Below, one piece after another: positions 45,283 through 52,299 of a stretch of DNA of 54,022 nt. Position 1 is the stretch's first letter. Each line of letters opens with the position of its first letter. The stretch is from Rhodospirillaceae bacterium. GTDB lineage: Bacteria; Pseudomonadota; Alphaproteobacteria; Rhodospirillales; Casp-alpha2. Location of the stretch: assembly GCA_002706405.1 (NCBI GenBank), contig PALN01000027.1, forward strand, positions 1 through 54,022. Reading direction: 5' to 3'. Both the position numbers and the translations under genes were made by a program. A model generated the notes under the pieces. The model was not told the DNA's origin. It saw only the letters and a program-made list of their open reading frames with translations, and did not search any database.

Positions 45283-45930
45283 ATGGGAAGCAGTGCCAAG
45301 GGAGAACGGCCGCTTTCCGACTCCGACAACAAAACCAACGCCCCCGCCGTGCCCGAAGAGGACATGCAGCGGGCCGGTATCTATGCGCTGTTGTCGCGGC
45401 TGCTCGCCAAACCCATGGACAACGACACGATTGCCTTCGTGCGTGAATTGACCGGCGATGAAAGCCCCCTGGGCCAAGCCGTCGATGCTTTGGCGACCAT
45501 GGCAAAGCGCACCACGCAGGCCGTTGCCGAGGAAGAATACACCGTTTTGTTCTACGGGTTCGGCGCGGGTGGTGAACTGGCGCCCTTCGGCTCCCAATAC
45601 CTGACCGGATTCATCTACGAAAAGCCGCTGGCCGACCTGCGCCGCGACCTTGCTGAATTGGGCATCGCGCGCGCCGAAGGGGTCAGCGACCCGGAAGATC
45701 ACATCGCCTTCGTTTGTGAAGTCATGCACGGCCTGATCACCGGCGCCTTTGGGCCGCCGGCGAGCCTGGAGCGCCAGCGGGCGTTCTTTGAAGCGCATCT
45801 GGCGCCTTGGGCCGGCCACTTCTTCGCCGATATGGAAAAGGCCAAGTCGGCGGTCGTCTACATGCCGTTGGGAACCATCGGCAAGCTGTTCATGGAGATC
45901 GAACGGGACGCCTTCGGCTTCGGCCAGTAG
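45283..45930 (+). CDS. TorD/DmsD-family molecular chaperone for FDH
   Basis: 215 aa. All-helical TorD_DmsD fold: RAGIYALLSRLLAKPMDND, TVLFYGFGAGGELAPFGSQYLTG, ADLRRDLAELGIARAEGVSDPEDHIAFVCEVMHGLI (the EPxDH-like motif appears as DPEDH) and ASLERQRAFFEAHLAPWAGHFFADME. These chaperones bind Tat leaders of molybdoenzymes and hold them until cofactor insertion. It directly precedes the Tat-leader protein and FDH alpha, both of which have Tat leaders. ATG at 45283, GGAGG 11 nt upstream. Confidence 0.9.
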   Translation: MGSSAKGERPLSDSDNKTNAPAVPEEDMQRAGIYALLSRLLAKPMDNDTIAFVRELTGDESPLGQAVDALATMAKRTTQAVAEEEYTVLFYGFGAGGELAPFGSQYLTGFIYEKPLADLRRDLAELGIARAEGVSDPEDHIAFVCEVMHGLITGAFGPPASLERQRAFFEAHLAPWAGHFFADMEKAKSAVVYMPLGTIGKLFMEIERDAFGFGQ

Positions 45931-46103
45931 GCGGCGCGGCCCGGTCGCCCCGAAACGGGTGGGCGGCTGAATGGGACGACAGAGTTGTTGGAATTGCGGG
46001 GGCGGCCCAGGCCGCGTCCCGCCGTCAATAGCAAGACCCGAAACGGGCGTTTGAAGGCAAGTAAGTGGAAGTATCTGTGATCACAATCTTTGAGGAGACT
46101 GCG

Positions 46104-46301
46104 ATGAGCGAACAAAAGCAAAAGCTCGGCCGCCGTGAATTCCTGAAGAAAGCAGCCGTCACCGGCGGCGCCGCGGGTGTTGCCGCGGTTGCGCTTTCCC
46201 AGGGGTCTGCGGAAGCAGCCGTGGTTTCCGATGGCCCGAAATCGTCGGGGTATCGTGAAACCGAGCACGTCAAAACGTACTACGACCTCGCGAGGTTCTA
46301 G
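46104..46301 (+). CDS. FDH-region Tat-target small protein (formate_TAT, TIGR02811-like)
   Basis: 65 aa. A Tat signal (LGRREFLKKAAVTGGAAGVAAVAL, twin-Arg with FLK) takes up more than half the protein; after cleavage near AEA only about 28 residues remain (AAVVSDGPKSSGYRETEHVKTYYDLARF). The family is known only from its place between the FDH chaperone and FDH alpha genes. The mature peptide's YRETEHVKxYYDxARF end is conserved in it. RBS GAGGAG. No cofactor motif. Function unknown. Confidence 0.88.
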   Translation: MSEQKQKLGRREFLKKAAVTGGAAGVAAVALSQGSAEAAVVSDGPKSSGYRETEHVKTYYDLARF

Positions 46302-46338
46302 TCAGGTTTTAACCCATCAACATTGGGAGATAACTTAA

Positions 46339-49209
46339 ATGCTCACCAAAAAGAGCGACGGGGTGGCGATAGGCCCCCGTTTGAAGCAGGCACTGGCCGG
46401 CGTGGTCGGCGGTTCCATGGACCGCCGTACGTTCCTGAAGCGTTCAGGGATCACTGCTGGTGGCGCCGCGCTTCTTTCCGCTGCACCGCTGGGCCTGGCC
46501 AAACAGGCCAAGGCGGCGACTGCGGCGGCGAAAGGCATGACGCAAATCAAATCCGTTTGTACGCACTGTTCCGTCGGCTGCACCGTCATTGCGGAAGTCG
46601 ACAACGGCGTGTGGGTCGGTCAGGAACCGGGCTTCGACAGCCCGCTGAACCTGGGCTCGCATTGCGCCAAGGGTGCGTCGGTCCGTGAACACGCCCACGG
46701 CGATCGTCGGTTGAAGTACCCGATGAAGCTCGAAGGCGGTAAGTGGAAGCGGCTTTCCTGGGACGCGGCGATCAACGAAATCGGCGACAAGATGCTCGAC
46801 ATCCGCAAGTCGTCGGGCCCCGATTCCGTGTACTGGCTGGGTTCCGCCAAATTCAACAACGAACAGTCCTACCTGTTCCGCAAGTTCTACGCTTTCTGGG
46901 GTTCCAACAACGGCGACCATCAGGCGCGCATCTGTCACTCGACCACGGTCGCGGGCGTTGCCAACACCTGGGGCTACGGCGCCATGACGAACTCCTACAA
47001 CGATATGCACAACTCGAAGGCCATGTTCTTCATCGGCTCCAACGCCGCCGAAGCCCATCCGGTCGCGATGCAGCATATCCTGAAGGCGAAAGAGCAGAAC
47101 AACGCCGCGCTCATTGTCTGCGACCCGCGCTTCTCGCGCACGGCAGCGCACGCCGATGAATTCGTGCGGTTCCGCCCGGGCACGGACGTCGCCCTGATCT
47201 GGGGCATCCTGTACCACGTCTTCGAAAACAACTGGGAAGACAAGACGTTCATCAAGCAGCGCGTCTACGGCATGGACGAAATCCGCGCCGAAGTGAAGAA
47301 GTGGGATCCGGCCGAGACCGAACGGGTCACGGGCGTTCCCGGCGCGCAGCTGAAGCGCGTTGCCCGTACGCTGGCCAACAACCGCCCCGGCACCATCGTG
47401 TGGTGCATGGGGTCGACCCAGCACACCAACGGCAACAGCAATACGCGCGCCTACTGCGTGTTGCAGCTGGCCCTTGGCAACATGGGGCGTGCCGGTGGTG
47501 GCGCCAACATCTTCCGCGGCCACGACAACGTTCAGGGTGCGACCGACTTCTGCATCCTGTCCCACTCGCTGCCTGGCTATTATGGTCTGGCGACGGGTTC
47601 GTGGAAGCATTGGGCCCGCGTTTGGAAGGTCGATTACGACTACATCCTCGGCCGCTTCGCCTCGAAGAAGCTGATGGAGTCCAAGGGCATTCCGGTGTCG
47701 CGCTGGATCGATGGCGTTCTCGAAGACAAGAAGAACATGGATCAGCCGGATAACCTCCGGGCCATGGTTCTCTGGGGGCACGCCGTGAACTCCCAGACGC
47801 GTCTTCCGGAAATGAAGAAGGCGATGGAAAAGCTGGATCTAATGGTTGTCATCGATCCGGTCCCGACCTTCGCTTCCGTCATCCCGGACCGCAAGGACGG
47901 CGTCTATGTCCTGCCGGCGTCGACGCAGTTCGAAACCTATGGTTCCGTGACAGCGTCCAACCGGTCCCTGCAGTGGCGTGAAAAGGTGGTCGATCCGGTT
48001 TTCGAATCGCTACCCGACCACGTCATCATGTACAAGTTCGCCAAGAAGCTCGGCTTCGCGAAGGAGATGTTCAAGAACATCAAGGTCACGAACGACGAGC
48101 CCTCGATCGAGGACACCACCCGCGAATACAACACGGGGATGTGGACCATCGGCTACACCGGCCAGTCGCCGGAGCGCCTGCGGGCCCACATGCAGAACCA
48201 GGCGACCTTCGACAAGACGTCCCTGAAAGCCGTTGGCGGCGCTGTCGCCGGCGACTATTACGGTCTGCCGTGGCCCTGCTGGGGCACGCCGGAACTGAAG
48301 CATCCGGGCACGCCGATCTTGTACGACACCTCCAAGCCGGTCGCCGAAGGCGGCCTGAACTTCCGCGCTCGTTTCGGTGTGGAACGCAACGGTGTCAGCC
48401 TCCTGGCAGATGGGTCTTATCCCGTCGGTTCGGAAATCAAGGACGGTTATCCCGAATTCTCGATGGCGATTCTCAAGAAGCTGGGTTGGGACAAGGACCT
48501 GACCGAAGCCGAACTGAAGGTCATCGAAGGGATTGCCGGCGACAAGACCAACTGGAAGACCGACCTTTCCGGCGGTATCCAGCGCGTCGCCATCAAGCAC
48601 GGCTGTTCTCCGTTCGGGAACGCCAAGGCCCGTGCGATCGTCTGGACCTTCCCGGATCCGGTGCCGTTGCACCGCGAACCGCTCTACACGCCCCGGCGGG
48701 ATCTTCTGCCCAAGTACGAAACGTACAAGGACACGAAGAACTACCGTCTGCCGACGGCGTACGAGTCCATCCAGAAGCAGGACCATTCCCAGAAGTTCCC
48801 GACCATCCTCACTTCGGGCCGCCTTGTTGAATACGAAGGTGGTGGTGAAGAAAGCCGCGCGAACAAGTGGCTTGCGGAACTTCAGCAGGACATGTTCTGT
48901 GAGGTCAATCCGGTCGATGCCAACAATGCCGGCATCAAGGATGGTCAGCAGATGTGGGTGTACTCGCCGGAAGGCGGCAAGGTGAAGGTCAAGGCCCTGG
49001 TCACGGAACGCGTGGCACCGGGTGTGGCCTTCATGCCGTTCCACTTCGGTGGTCACTGGCAGGGTGAAAGCCTGCGCCACAAGTATCCGGAAGGGGCCGA
49101 TCCTTATGTGTTGGGCGAAGCGTCCAACATGTGCGGTACCTACGGTTACGACATCGTGACCCACATGCAAGAGACCAAGGTCACCTTGTGCCGCATCGAA
49201 ACGGCCTAG
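46339..49209 (+). CDS. fdhA: Formate dehydrogenase alpha subunit, Tat-exported, bis-MGD, Cys type
   Basis: 956 aa. Oxidises formate to CO2 in the periplasm. Tat leader with MDRRTFLKRSGITAGGAALL. The [4Fe-4S] site is CTHCSVGC...SHCAKGA (Cys74, 77, 81, 109). The Mo ligand is Cys199 in ARICHSTTVAGVANTWGYGAMTNS, the position that is selenocysteine in E. coli FdnG (HGPTVA-type context); the next residue is the catalytic His. The C-terminal molydopterin-binding domain ends with the MCGTYGYD region. RBS GGGAGA. Followed 17 bp later by the beta subunit. Confidence 0.97.
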   Translation: MLTKKSDGVAIGPRLKQALAGVVGGSMDRRTFLKRSGITAGGAALLSAAPLGLAKQAKAATAAAKGMTQIKSVCTHCSVGCTVIAEVDNGVWVGQEPGFDSPLNLGSHCAKGASVREHAHGDRRLKYPMKLEGGKWKRLSWDAAINEIGDKMLDIRKSSGPDSVYWLGSAKFNNEQSYLFRKFYAFWGSNNGDHQARICHSTTVAGVANTWGYGAMTNSYNDMHNSKAMFFIGSNAAEAHPVAMQHILKAKEQNNAALIVCDPRFSRTAAHADEFVRFRPGTDVALIWGILYHVFENNWEDKTFIKQRVYGMDEIRAEVKKWDPAETERVTGVPGAQLKRVARTLANNRPGTIVWCMGSTQHTNGNSNTRAYCVLQLALGNMGRAGGGANIFRGHDNVQGATDFCILSHSLPGYYGLATGSWKHWARVWKVDYDYILGRFASKKLMESKGIPVSRWIDGVLEDKKNMDQPDNLRAMVLWGHAVNSQTRLPEMKKAMEKLDLMVVIDPVPTFASVIPDRKDGVYVLPASTQFETYGSVTASNRSLQWREKVVDPVFESLPDHVIMYKFAKKLGFAKEMFKNIKVTNDEPSIEDTTREYNTGMWTIGYTGQSPERLRAHMQNQATFDKTSLKAVGGAVAGDYYGLPWPCWGTPELKHPGTPILYDTSKPVAEGGLNFRARFGVERNGVSLLADGSYPVGSEIKDGYPEFSMAILKKLGWDKDLTEAELKVIEGIAGDKTNWKTDLSGGIQRVAIKHGCSPFGNAKARAIVWTFPDPVPLHREPLYTPRRDLLPKYETYKDTKNYRLPTAYESIQKQDHSQKFPTILTSGRLVEYEGGGEESRANKWLAELQQDMFCEVNPVDANNAGIKDGQQMWVYSPEGGKVKVKALVTERVAPGVAFMPFHFGGHWQGESLRHKYPEGADPYVLGEASNMCGTYGYDIVTHMQETKVTLCRIETA

Positions 49210-49226
49210 GTTAGGGAGACGCAACA

Positions 49227-49823
49227 ATGGCAAGAATGAAGTTCCTTTGTGATGCCGAGCGCTGCATTGAATGCAACGCATGCGTTACCGCGTGTAAGAA
49301 CGAGCACGAGGTACCGTGGGGCATCAACCGCCGCCGCGTCGTCACTATCCGTGACGGCCAGCCCGGCGAACGGTCCATTTCGGTGGCCTGCATGCACTGC
49401 TCCGACGCGCCGTGCATCGCGGTCTGCCCCGTGGACTGCATCTACCAGACGGAAGAAGGCGTGGTCCTGCACTCCAAGGACCTCTGCATCGGGTGTGGTT
49501 ACTGCTTCTTCGCGTGCCCCTTCGGGGCGCCGCAGTACCCGCAGTCGGGCAACTACGGAAGTCGCGGTAAGATGGACAAGTGCACCTTCTGTAATGGTGG
49601 TCCGGAAGAAGACAACTCCGCCGCCGAATTCCAGAAGTACGGCCGTAACCGCCTCGCGGAAGGCAAGTTGCCGCTGTGCGCCGAAATGTGCTCGACCAAG
49701 GCTCTCTTGGGCGGCGACGGCGACATGGTGTCCAACATCTACCGCGAGCGTGTCGTGGCCCGTGGCTTCGGGTCCGGCGCCTGGGGCTGGGGCACCGCCT
49801 ACCAGTTGAAGGCGGGCTCGTAA
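49227..49823 (+). CDS. fdhB: Formate dehydrogenase beta (iron-sulfur) subunit
   Basis: 198 aa. Four [4Fe-4S] clusters: CDAERCIECNACVTACK, CMHCSDAPCIAVCPVDC, CIGCGYCFFACPFGAPQ, and the fourth made from CTFCNGG, CAEMC with CP groups. No TM anchor at the C-terminus, unlike E. coli FdnH, so it holds on through the gamma subunit. Transfers electrons from FDH alpha to cytochrome b. It has no Tat leader, so hitchhikes with alpha. RBS GGGAGACGCAAC. Confidence 0.96.
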   Translation: MARMKFLCDAERCIECNACVTACKNEHEVPWGINRRRVVTIRDGQPGERSISVACMHCSDAPCIAVCPVDCIYQTEEGVVLHSKDLCIGCGYCFFACPFGAPQYPQSGNYGSRGKMDKCTFCNGGPEEDNSAAEFQKYGRNRLAEGKLPLCAEMCSTKALLGGDGDMVSNIYRERVVARGFGSGAWGWGTAYQLKAGS

Positions 49824-49848
49824 GGCCTATCCGGTAGCGTAATCTGGG

Positions 49849-49887
49849 AGGGGTGCCTCGCTGCAGTTAGCAGAGGGGCGCCCCTTT
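49849..49887 (+). terminator. Hairpin between fdhB and lipoprotein gene
   Basis: Left AGGGGTGCCTC and right GAGGGGCGCCCCT, with an inner GCTGCAGTTAGC loop, followed by TT. Probably an attenuator or RNA-stabilising element that sets the ratio of FDH alpha-beta to the downstream genes. Confidence 0.5.
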
Positions 49888-49928
49888 CCAGCTACTGGAA
49901 CCAAACGGGGTGTGACAAGGAAATCAGT

Positions 49929-50246
49929 ATGACCGCAAAGCGCATTAACACCGCTCGCATGGTCAGGACATTGAGTGTGATCGCGATTACCGCGATTGTT
50001 CTCTCGGCCTGCCGCGCGGATGAACAAGGGCGAATGATCCGATACGAGCCCGGCGTCTATAAGGGCAAGCCCGATAGCCAGTTGAGCGAGTCTCGGCTGG
50101 AGGAGCTTCGCAACCGTACCCGCAATCAAGGCGGCGCGACGGGAGCTGGTTTTGCCGGCGGTGCGAAGGTTCAGGATTCCGGCTCCGACGTGCGGGCGCC
50201 CGGCGAATTAGATGAACGCGCTCTGAAGCAGGGCGGCGTGAAATAG
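49929..50246 (+). CDS. Small FDH-operon lipoprotein
   Basis: 105 aa. A lipoprotein signal ends in the lipobox LSAC (TLSVIAITAIVLSAC), so the mature protein starts with a lipidated Cys and is membrane-attached. The mature part is highly charged (RADEQGRMIRYEPGVYKGKPDSQLSESRLEELRNRTRNQGG). No domain recognised. It sits between the FDH beta and gamma subunit genes, 105 bp and 51 bp away, so a role in assembly or membrane docking of the complex is possible. Confidence 0.8.
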   Translation: MTAKRINTARMVRTLSVIAITAIVLSACRADEQGRMIRYEPGVYKGKPDSQLSESRLEELRNRTRNQGGATGAGFAGGAKVQDSGSDVRAPGELDERALKQGGVK

Positions 50247-50297
50247 ACCTGCGCCAGCGCGCGGGATCGCAAACGAGATATGACGGGGAAACGTGAT

Positions 50298-51404
50298 ATG
50301 ACCTGGTCGAACATTCGTAAACTGGCGGGCGCCCTGGCGCTCTCCCTGATGGTGGCCTACGGCGGCGCAGCGGCCCTGACCGGCTCGCCGGCGCTCGACG
50401 TGGCCCAGGCGCAGGCGCAGACAGGCGGGCAGGTTCCCGGCGGTGCAAGCGGTGCGTTGTCCCAGTCCGAAATGTGGCGTGCCGTTCGCGGCGGCATTAC
50501 GGGCACGGTATCCATCCCCGACAAACAGGCAGGCCAACTGGTGCAGTCCGACGGCGACGTCTGGCGCGCCGCCAAGAACGGGCCGCTCAGCCAGTTCGGC
50601 GGCATCTTCCTGCTGGTGTCGATTATCGCCATCGCCGCCTTCTATTTAATTCGCGGCAAAATCCGCATCGAACACGGACCGGACCCGCAAGGCCGCACGA
50701 TCGAGCGTTTCAACGCGCTGGAACGGGCGACGCACTGGCTGACGGCTTCCAGTTTCATCGTGCTGGGGCTGACGGGCTTGAACGTGTCTTACGGCCGGTA
50801 TGTCCTGAAACCCATTTTGGGGCCGGACGCTTTCGCCGCGCTGACCTACTACGGCAAGCTGGCGCATAACTACATCGCCTTCGCCTTCATTCTCGGCATC
50901 GTGATGATGTTCTTCCTGTGGGTGCGTCACAACATCCCGGGATGGCGCGACGTGAAATGGCTGGCCGTCGGCGGTGGCCTGTTTACCAAGGGCGTGCATC
51001 CGGAATCTCCGCGCTTCAATGCCGGGCAGAAAATCGTGTTCTGGCTGGTCATTCTGGGCGGCGCTTCCTTGACGTTGTCAGGCCTGGCCCTGATGTTCCC
51101 GGGCGACATTCAGCCCTGGGCCGGGACCTTTGCCATCCTGAACAAGCTGGGCGCGAGCCTTCCCACCTCTCTTTCCATCCTTCAGGAAACGCAGCTTTCC
51201 GTGCTGTGGCATTCCCTGGTGGGGCTGGTCATGATTGGTGCAATTATCGGCCATATCTACATCGGATCGCTGGGCATGGAGGGGGCGATCGACGCCGTTG
51301 CCTCCGGCCAGGTCGACCTCAACTGGGCCAAGGAGCATCATTCGCTCTGGGTCGAAGAGGAAATGACCAAAGGCGACGCGGGGCGCACTCAGCCCGCCGC
51401 GTAG
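50298..51404 (+). CDS. fdhC: Formate dehydrogenase gamma subunit (cytochrome b556)
   Basis: 368 aa from the ATG at 50298 (an ATG at 50280 is an alternative). It has an unusual N-terminal signal-like hydrophobic helix and about 80 extra residues (SEMWRAVRGGITGTVSIPDKQAGQLVQSDG), as in alphaproteobacterial gamma subunits. Then come four TM helices with heme b ligands in ERATHWLTASSF, KLAHNYIAFAF, LWHSLVGLVMIGAIIGHIYIGSLG. It takes electrons from fdhB to quinone. Last gene of the FDH operon, followed by a terminator. Confidence 0.95.
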   Translation: MTWSNIRKLAGALALSLMVAYGGAAALTGSPALDVAQAQAQTGGQVPGGASGALSQSEMWRAVRGGITGTVSIPDKQAGQLVQSDGDVWRAAKNGPLSQFGGIFLLVSIIAIAAFYLIRGKIRIEHGPDPQGRTIERFNALERATHWLTASSFIVLGLTGLNVSYGRYVLKPILGPDAFAALTYYGKLAHNYIAFAFILGIVMMFFLWVRHNIPGWRDVKWLAVGGGLFTKGVHPESPRFNAGQKIVFWLVILGGASLTLSGLALMFPGDIQPWAGTFAILNKLGASLPTSLSILQETQLSVLWHSLVGLVMIGAIIGHIYIGSLGMEGAIDAVASGQVDLNWAKEHHSLWVEEEMTKGDAGRTQPAA

Positions 51405-51426
51405 CCTCGGCAGATCATCCAACGTC

Positions 51427-51459
51427 AAAGGGCGGTCCCCATACGGGGCCGCCCTTTTT
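51427..51459 (+). terminator. Rho-independent terminator after FDH operon
   Basis: Stem AAAGGGCGGTCCCC/GGGGCCGCCCTTT (one bulge), loop ATAC, then TT and C. Located 22 bp after the gamma subunit stop. Convergent with the 41-aa small gene. Confidence 0.9.
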
Positions 51460-51554
51460 CATTGCTGTGCTGCAGGGGAGGCGCAACGAAAGCAGCCGAG
51501 CGACGGGCATCCCCCGCCGCTGGTTCGGTCTGGCCCGGAAAGGTGACGAAGGGC

Positions 51555-51680
51555 CTAGTGCAGGCGCACGTTGCTCGTTGAATATTTTTCGCCGGCGGTC
51601 ATGTTCGTGGCGTTGAGCGCAAATCCCGCGACGACAGCGACGATGACGGCGGCAATGGTGCCGGTCCAGAACGATTTCAT
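51555..51680 (-). CDS. 41-aa single-TM small protein
   Basis: ATG at 51680 with AAGGGTGG 4-8 nt upstream. The peptide begins MKSFWTGTIAAVIVAVVAG with one transmembrane helix, then NATNMTAGEKYSTSNVRLH and TAG. Signal-like, but no cleavable AxA, so it is probably an inner-membrane microprotein with its short polar tail in the periplasm. Its stop is 96 bp from the FDH terminator on the opposite strand. Family not recognised. Confidence 0.6.
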   Translation of the reverse strand: MKSFWTGTIAAVIVAVVAGFALNATNMTAGEKYSTSNVRLH

Positions 51681-51890
51681 GTTTCCACCCTTCTTTTCAT
51701 ACCGCCGACGATTGGCCGTCCGGCGGGTGCAACTGCCTTTATTCTAGTGGATTGCGCCGCCGATTCAACTCACGCTTCCATGCAGTGGAAAGGCCTGGGG
51801 CAGCCGACGCACTGCCGGTGCTCAAGCATGACAGGCGCGGCCCCAGAGGTTATGCTGGTTTGGTCAAATGAAAAGCCGTTAGGGGGTACC

Positions 51891-52250
51891 ATGTCCGACA
51901 ACAGCGGCGGAGACGCGCAGGAAGCTTCGCGGGCCTTCGTAAAGCATCTTGAAGATTCGGGTTTTTTCAACCAAATCAAGGATTTGGAAGGGAATCTCAC
52001 GAAGATTGCCGAAGAGTTGCAAAGCTTCGGGCAGGCGGCCCAGGCCCGCATGGAGGAATCCGAGAACCTGGCGGCCCATATCTTGGCCATCGAATCGATT
52101 CTCGCGGTTGTCCTCAAGAAGACCGGCGTGACGCTGGATGACGTCAAAGCCGAGGTCAAGGACCGCACAGCGGCCATCTCCGGGGTCGAAGAGGGCAGTC
52201 CTTCCGTGCACGCCATTGCCGAAGACATCGTCAAGCGCGGGCAGGCATGA
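51891..52250 (+). CDS. Small helical protein between two FDH loci (hypothetical)
   Basis: 119 aa; ATG at 51891 after AGGGGG with short spacing. Fully helical, acidic (FVKHLEDSGFFNQIKDLEGNLTKIAEELQSFGQAAQARMEESENLAAHILAIESILAVVLKKTG), with a coiled-coil-like pattern and no cofactor motif. No signal. It is convergent with the FdsA-like gene, separated by a hairpin. Not FdsD: wrong strand and different length. Function unknown. Confidence 0.75.
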   Translation: MSDNSGGDAQEASRAFVKHLEDSGFFNQIKDLEGNLTKIAEELQSFGQAAQARMEESENLAAHILAIESILAVVLKKTGVTLDDVKAEVKDRTAAISGVEEGSPSVHAIAEDIVKRGQA

Positions 52251-52252
52251 GA

Positions 52253-52273
52253 ACGGGGGCTGAAAGCCCCCGT
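52253..52273. terminator. Bidirectional terminator hairpin
   Basis: Perfect 9-bp stem ACGGGGGCT/AGCCCCCGT with a GAA loop between two convergent genes. No clear T-run on either side, but position and stem strength favour a shared terminator. Confidence 0.65.
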
Positions 52274-52299
52274 CACCCATTCAATTGATTTCCTGAGCC

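Noticed and set aside
46930..46940. Possible selenocysteine at the FDH alpha active site
   Set aside because: The codon at Cys199 is TGT, not TGA; no need for selenocysteine insertion.
46444..47781. 445-codon minus-strand frame opposite FDH alpha
   Set aside because: Antisense to a gene with clear Tat, Fe-S and Mo-ligand motifs.
51891..52250. FdsD (delta subunit) assignment for the 119-aa protein
   Set aside because: It is on the opposite strand to the FdsA-like gene, is longer than FdsD, and lacks its motifs.
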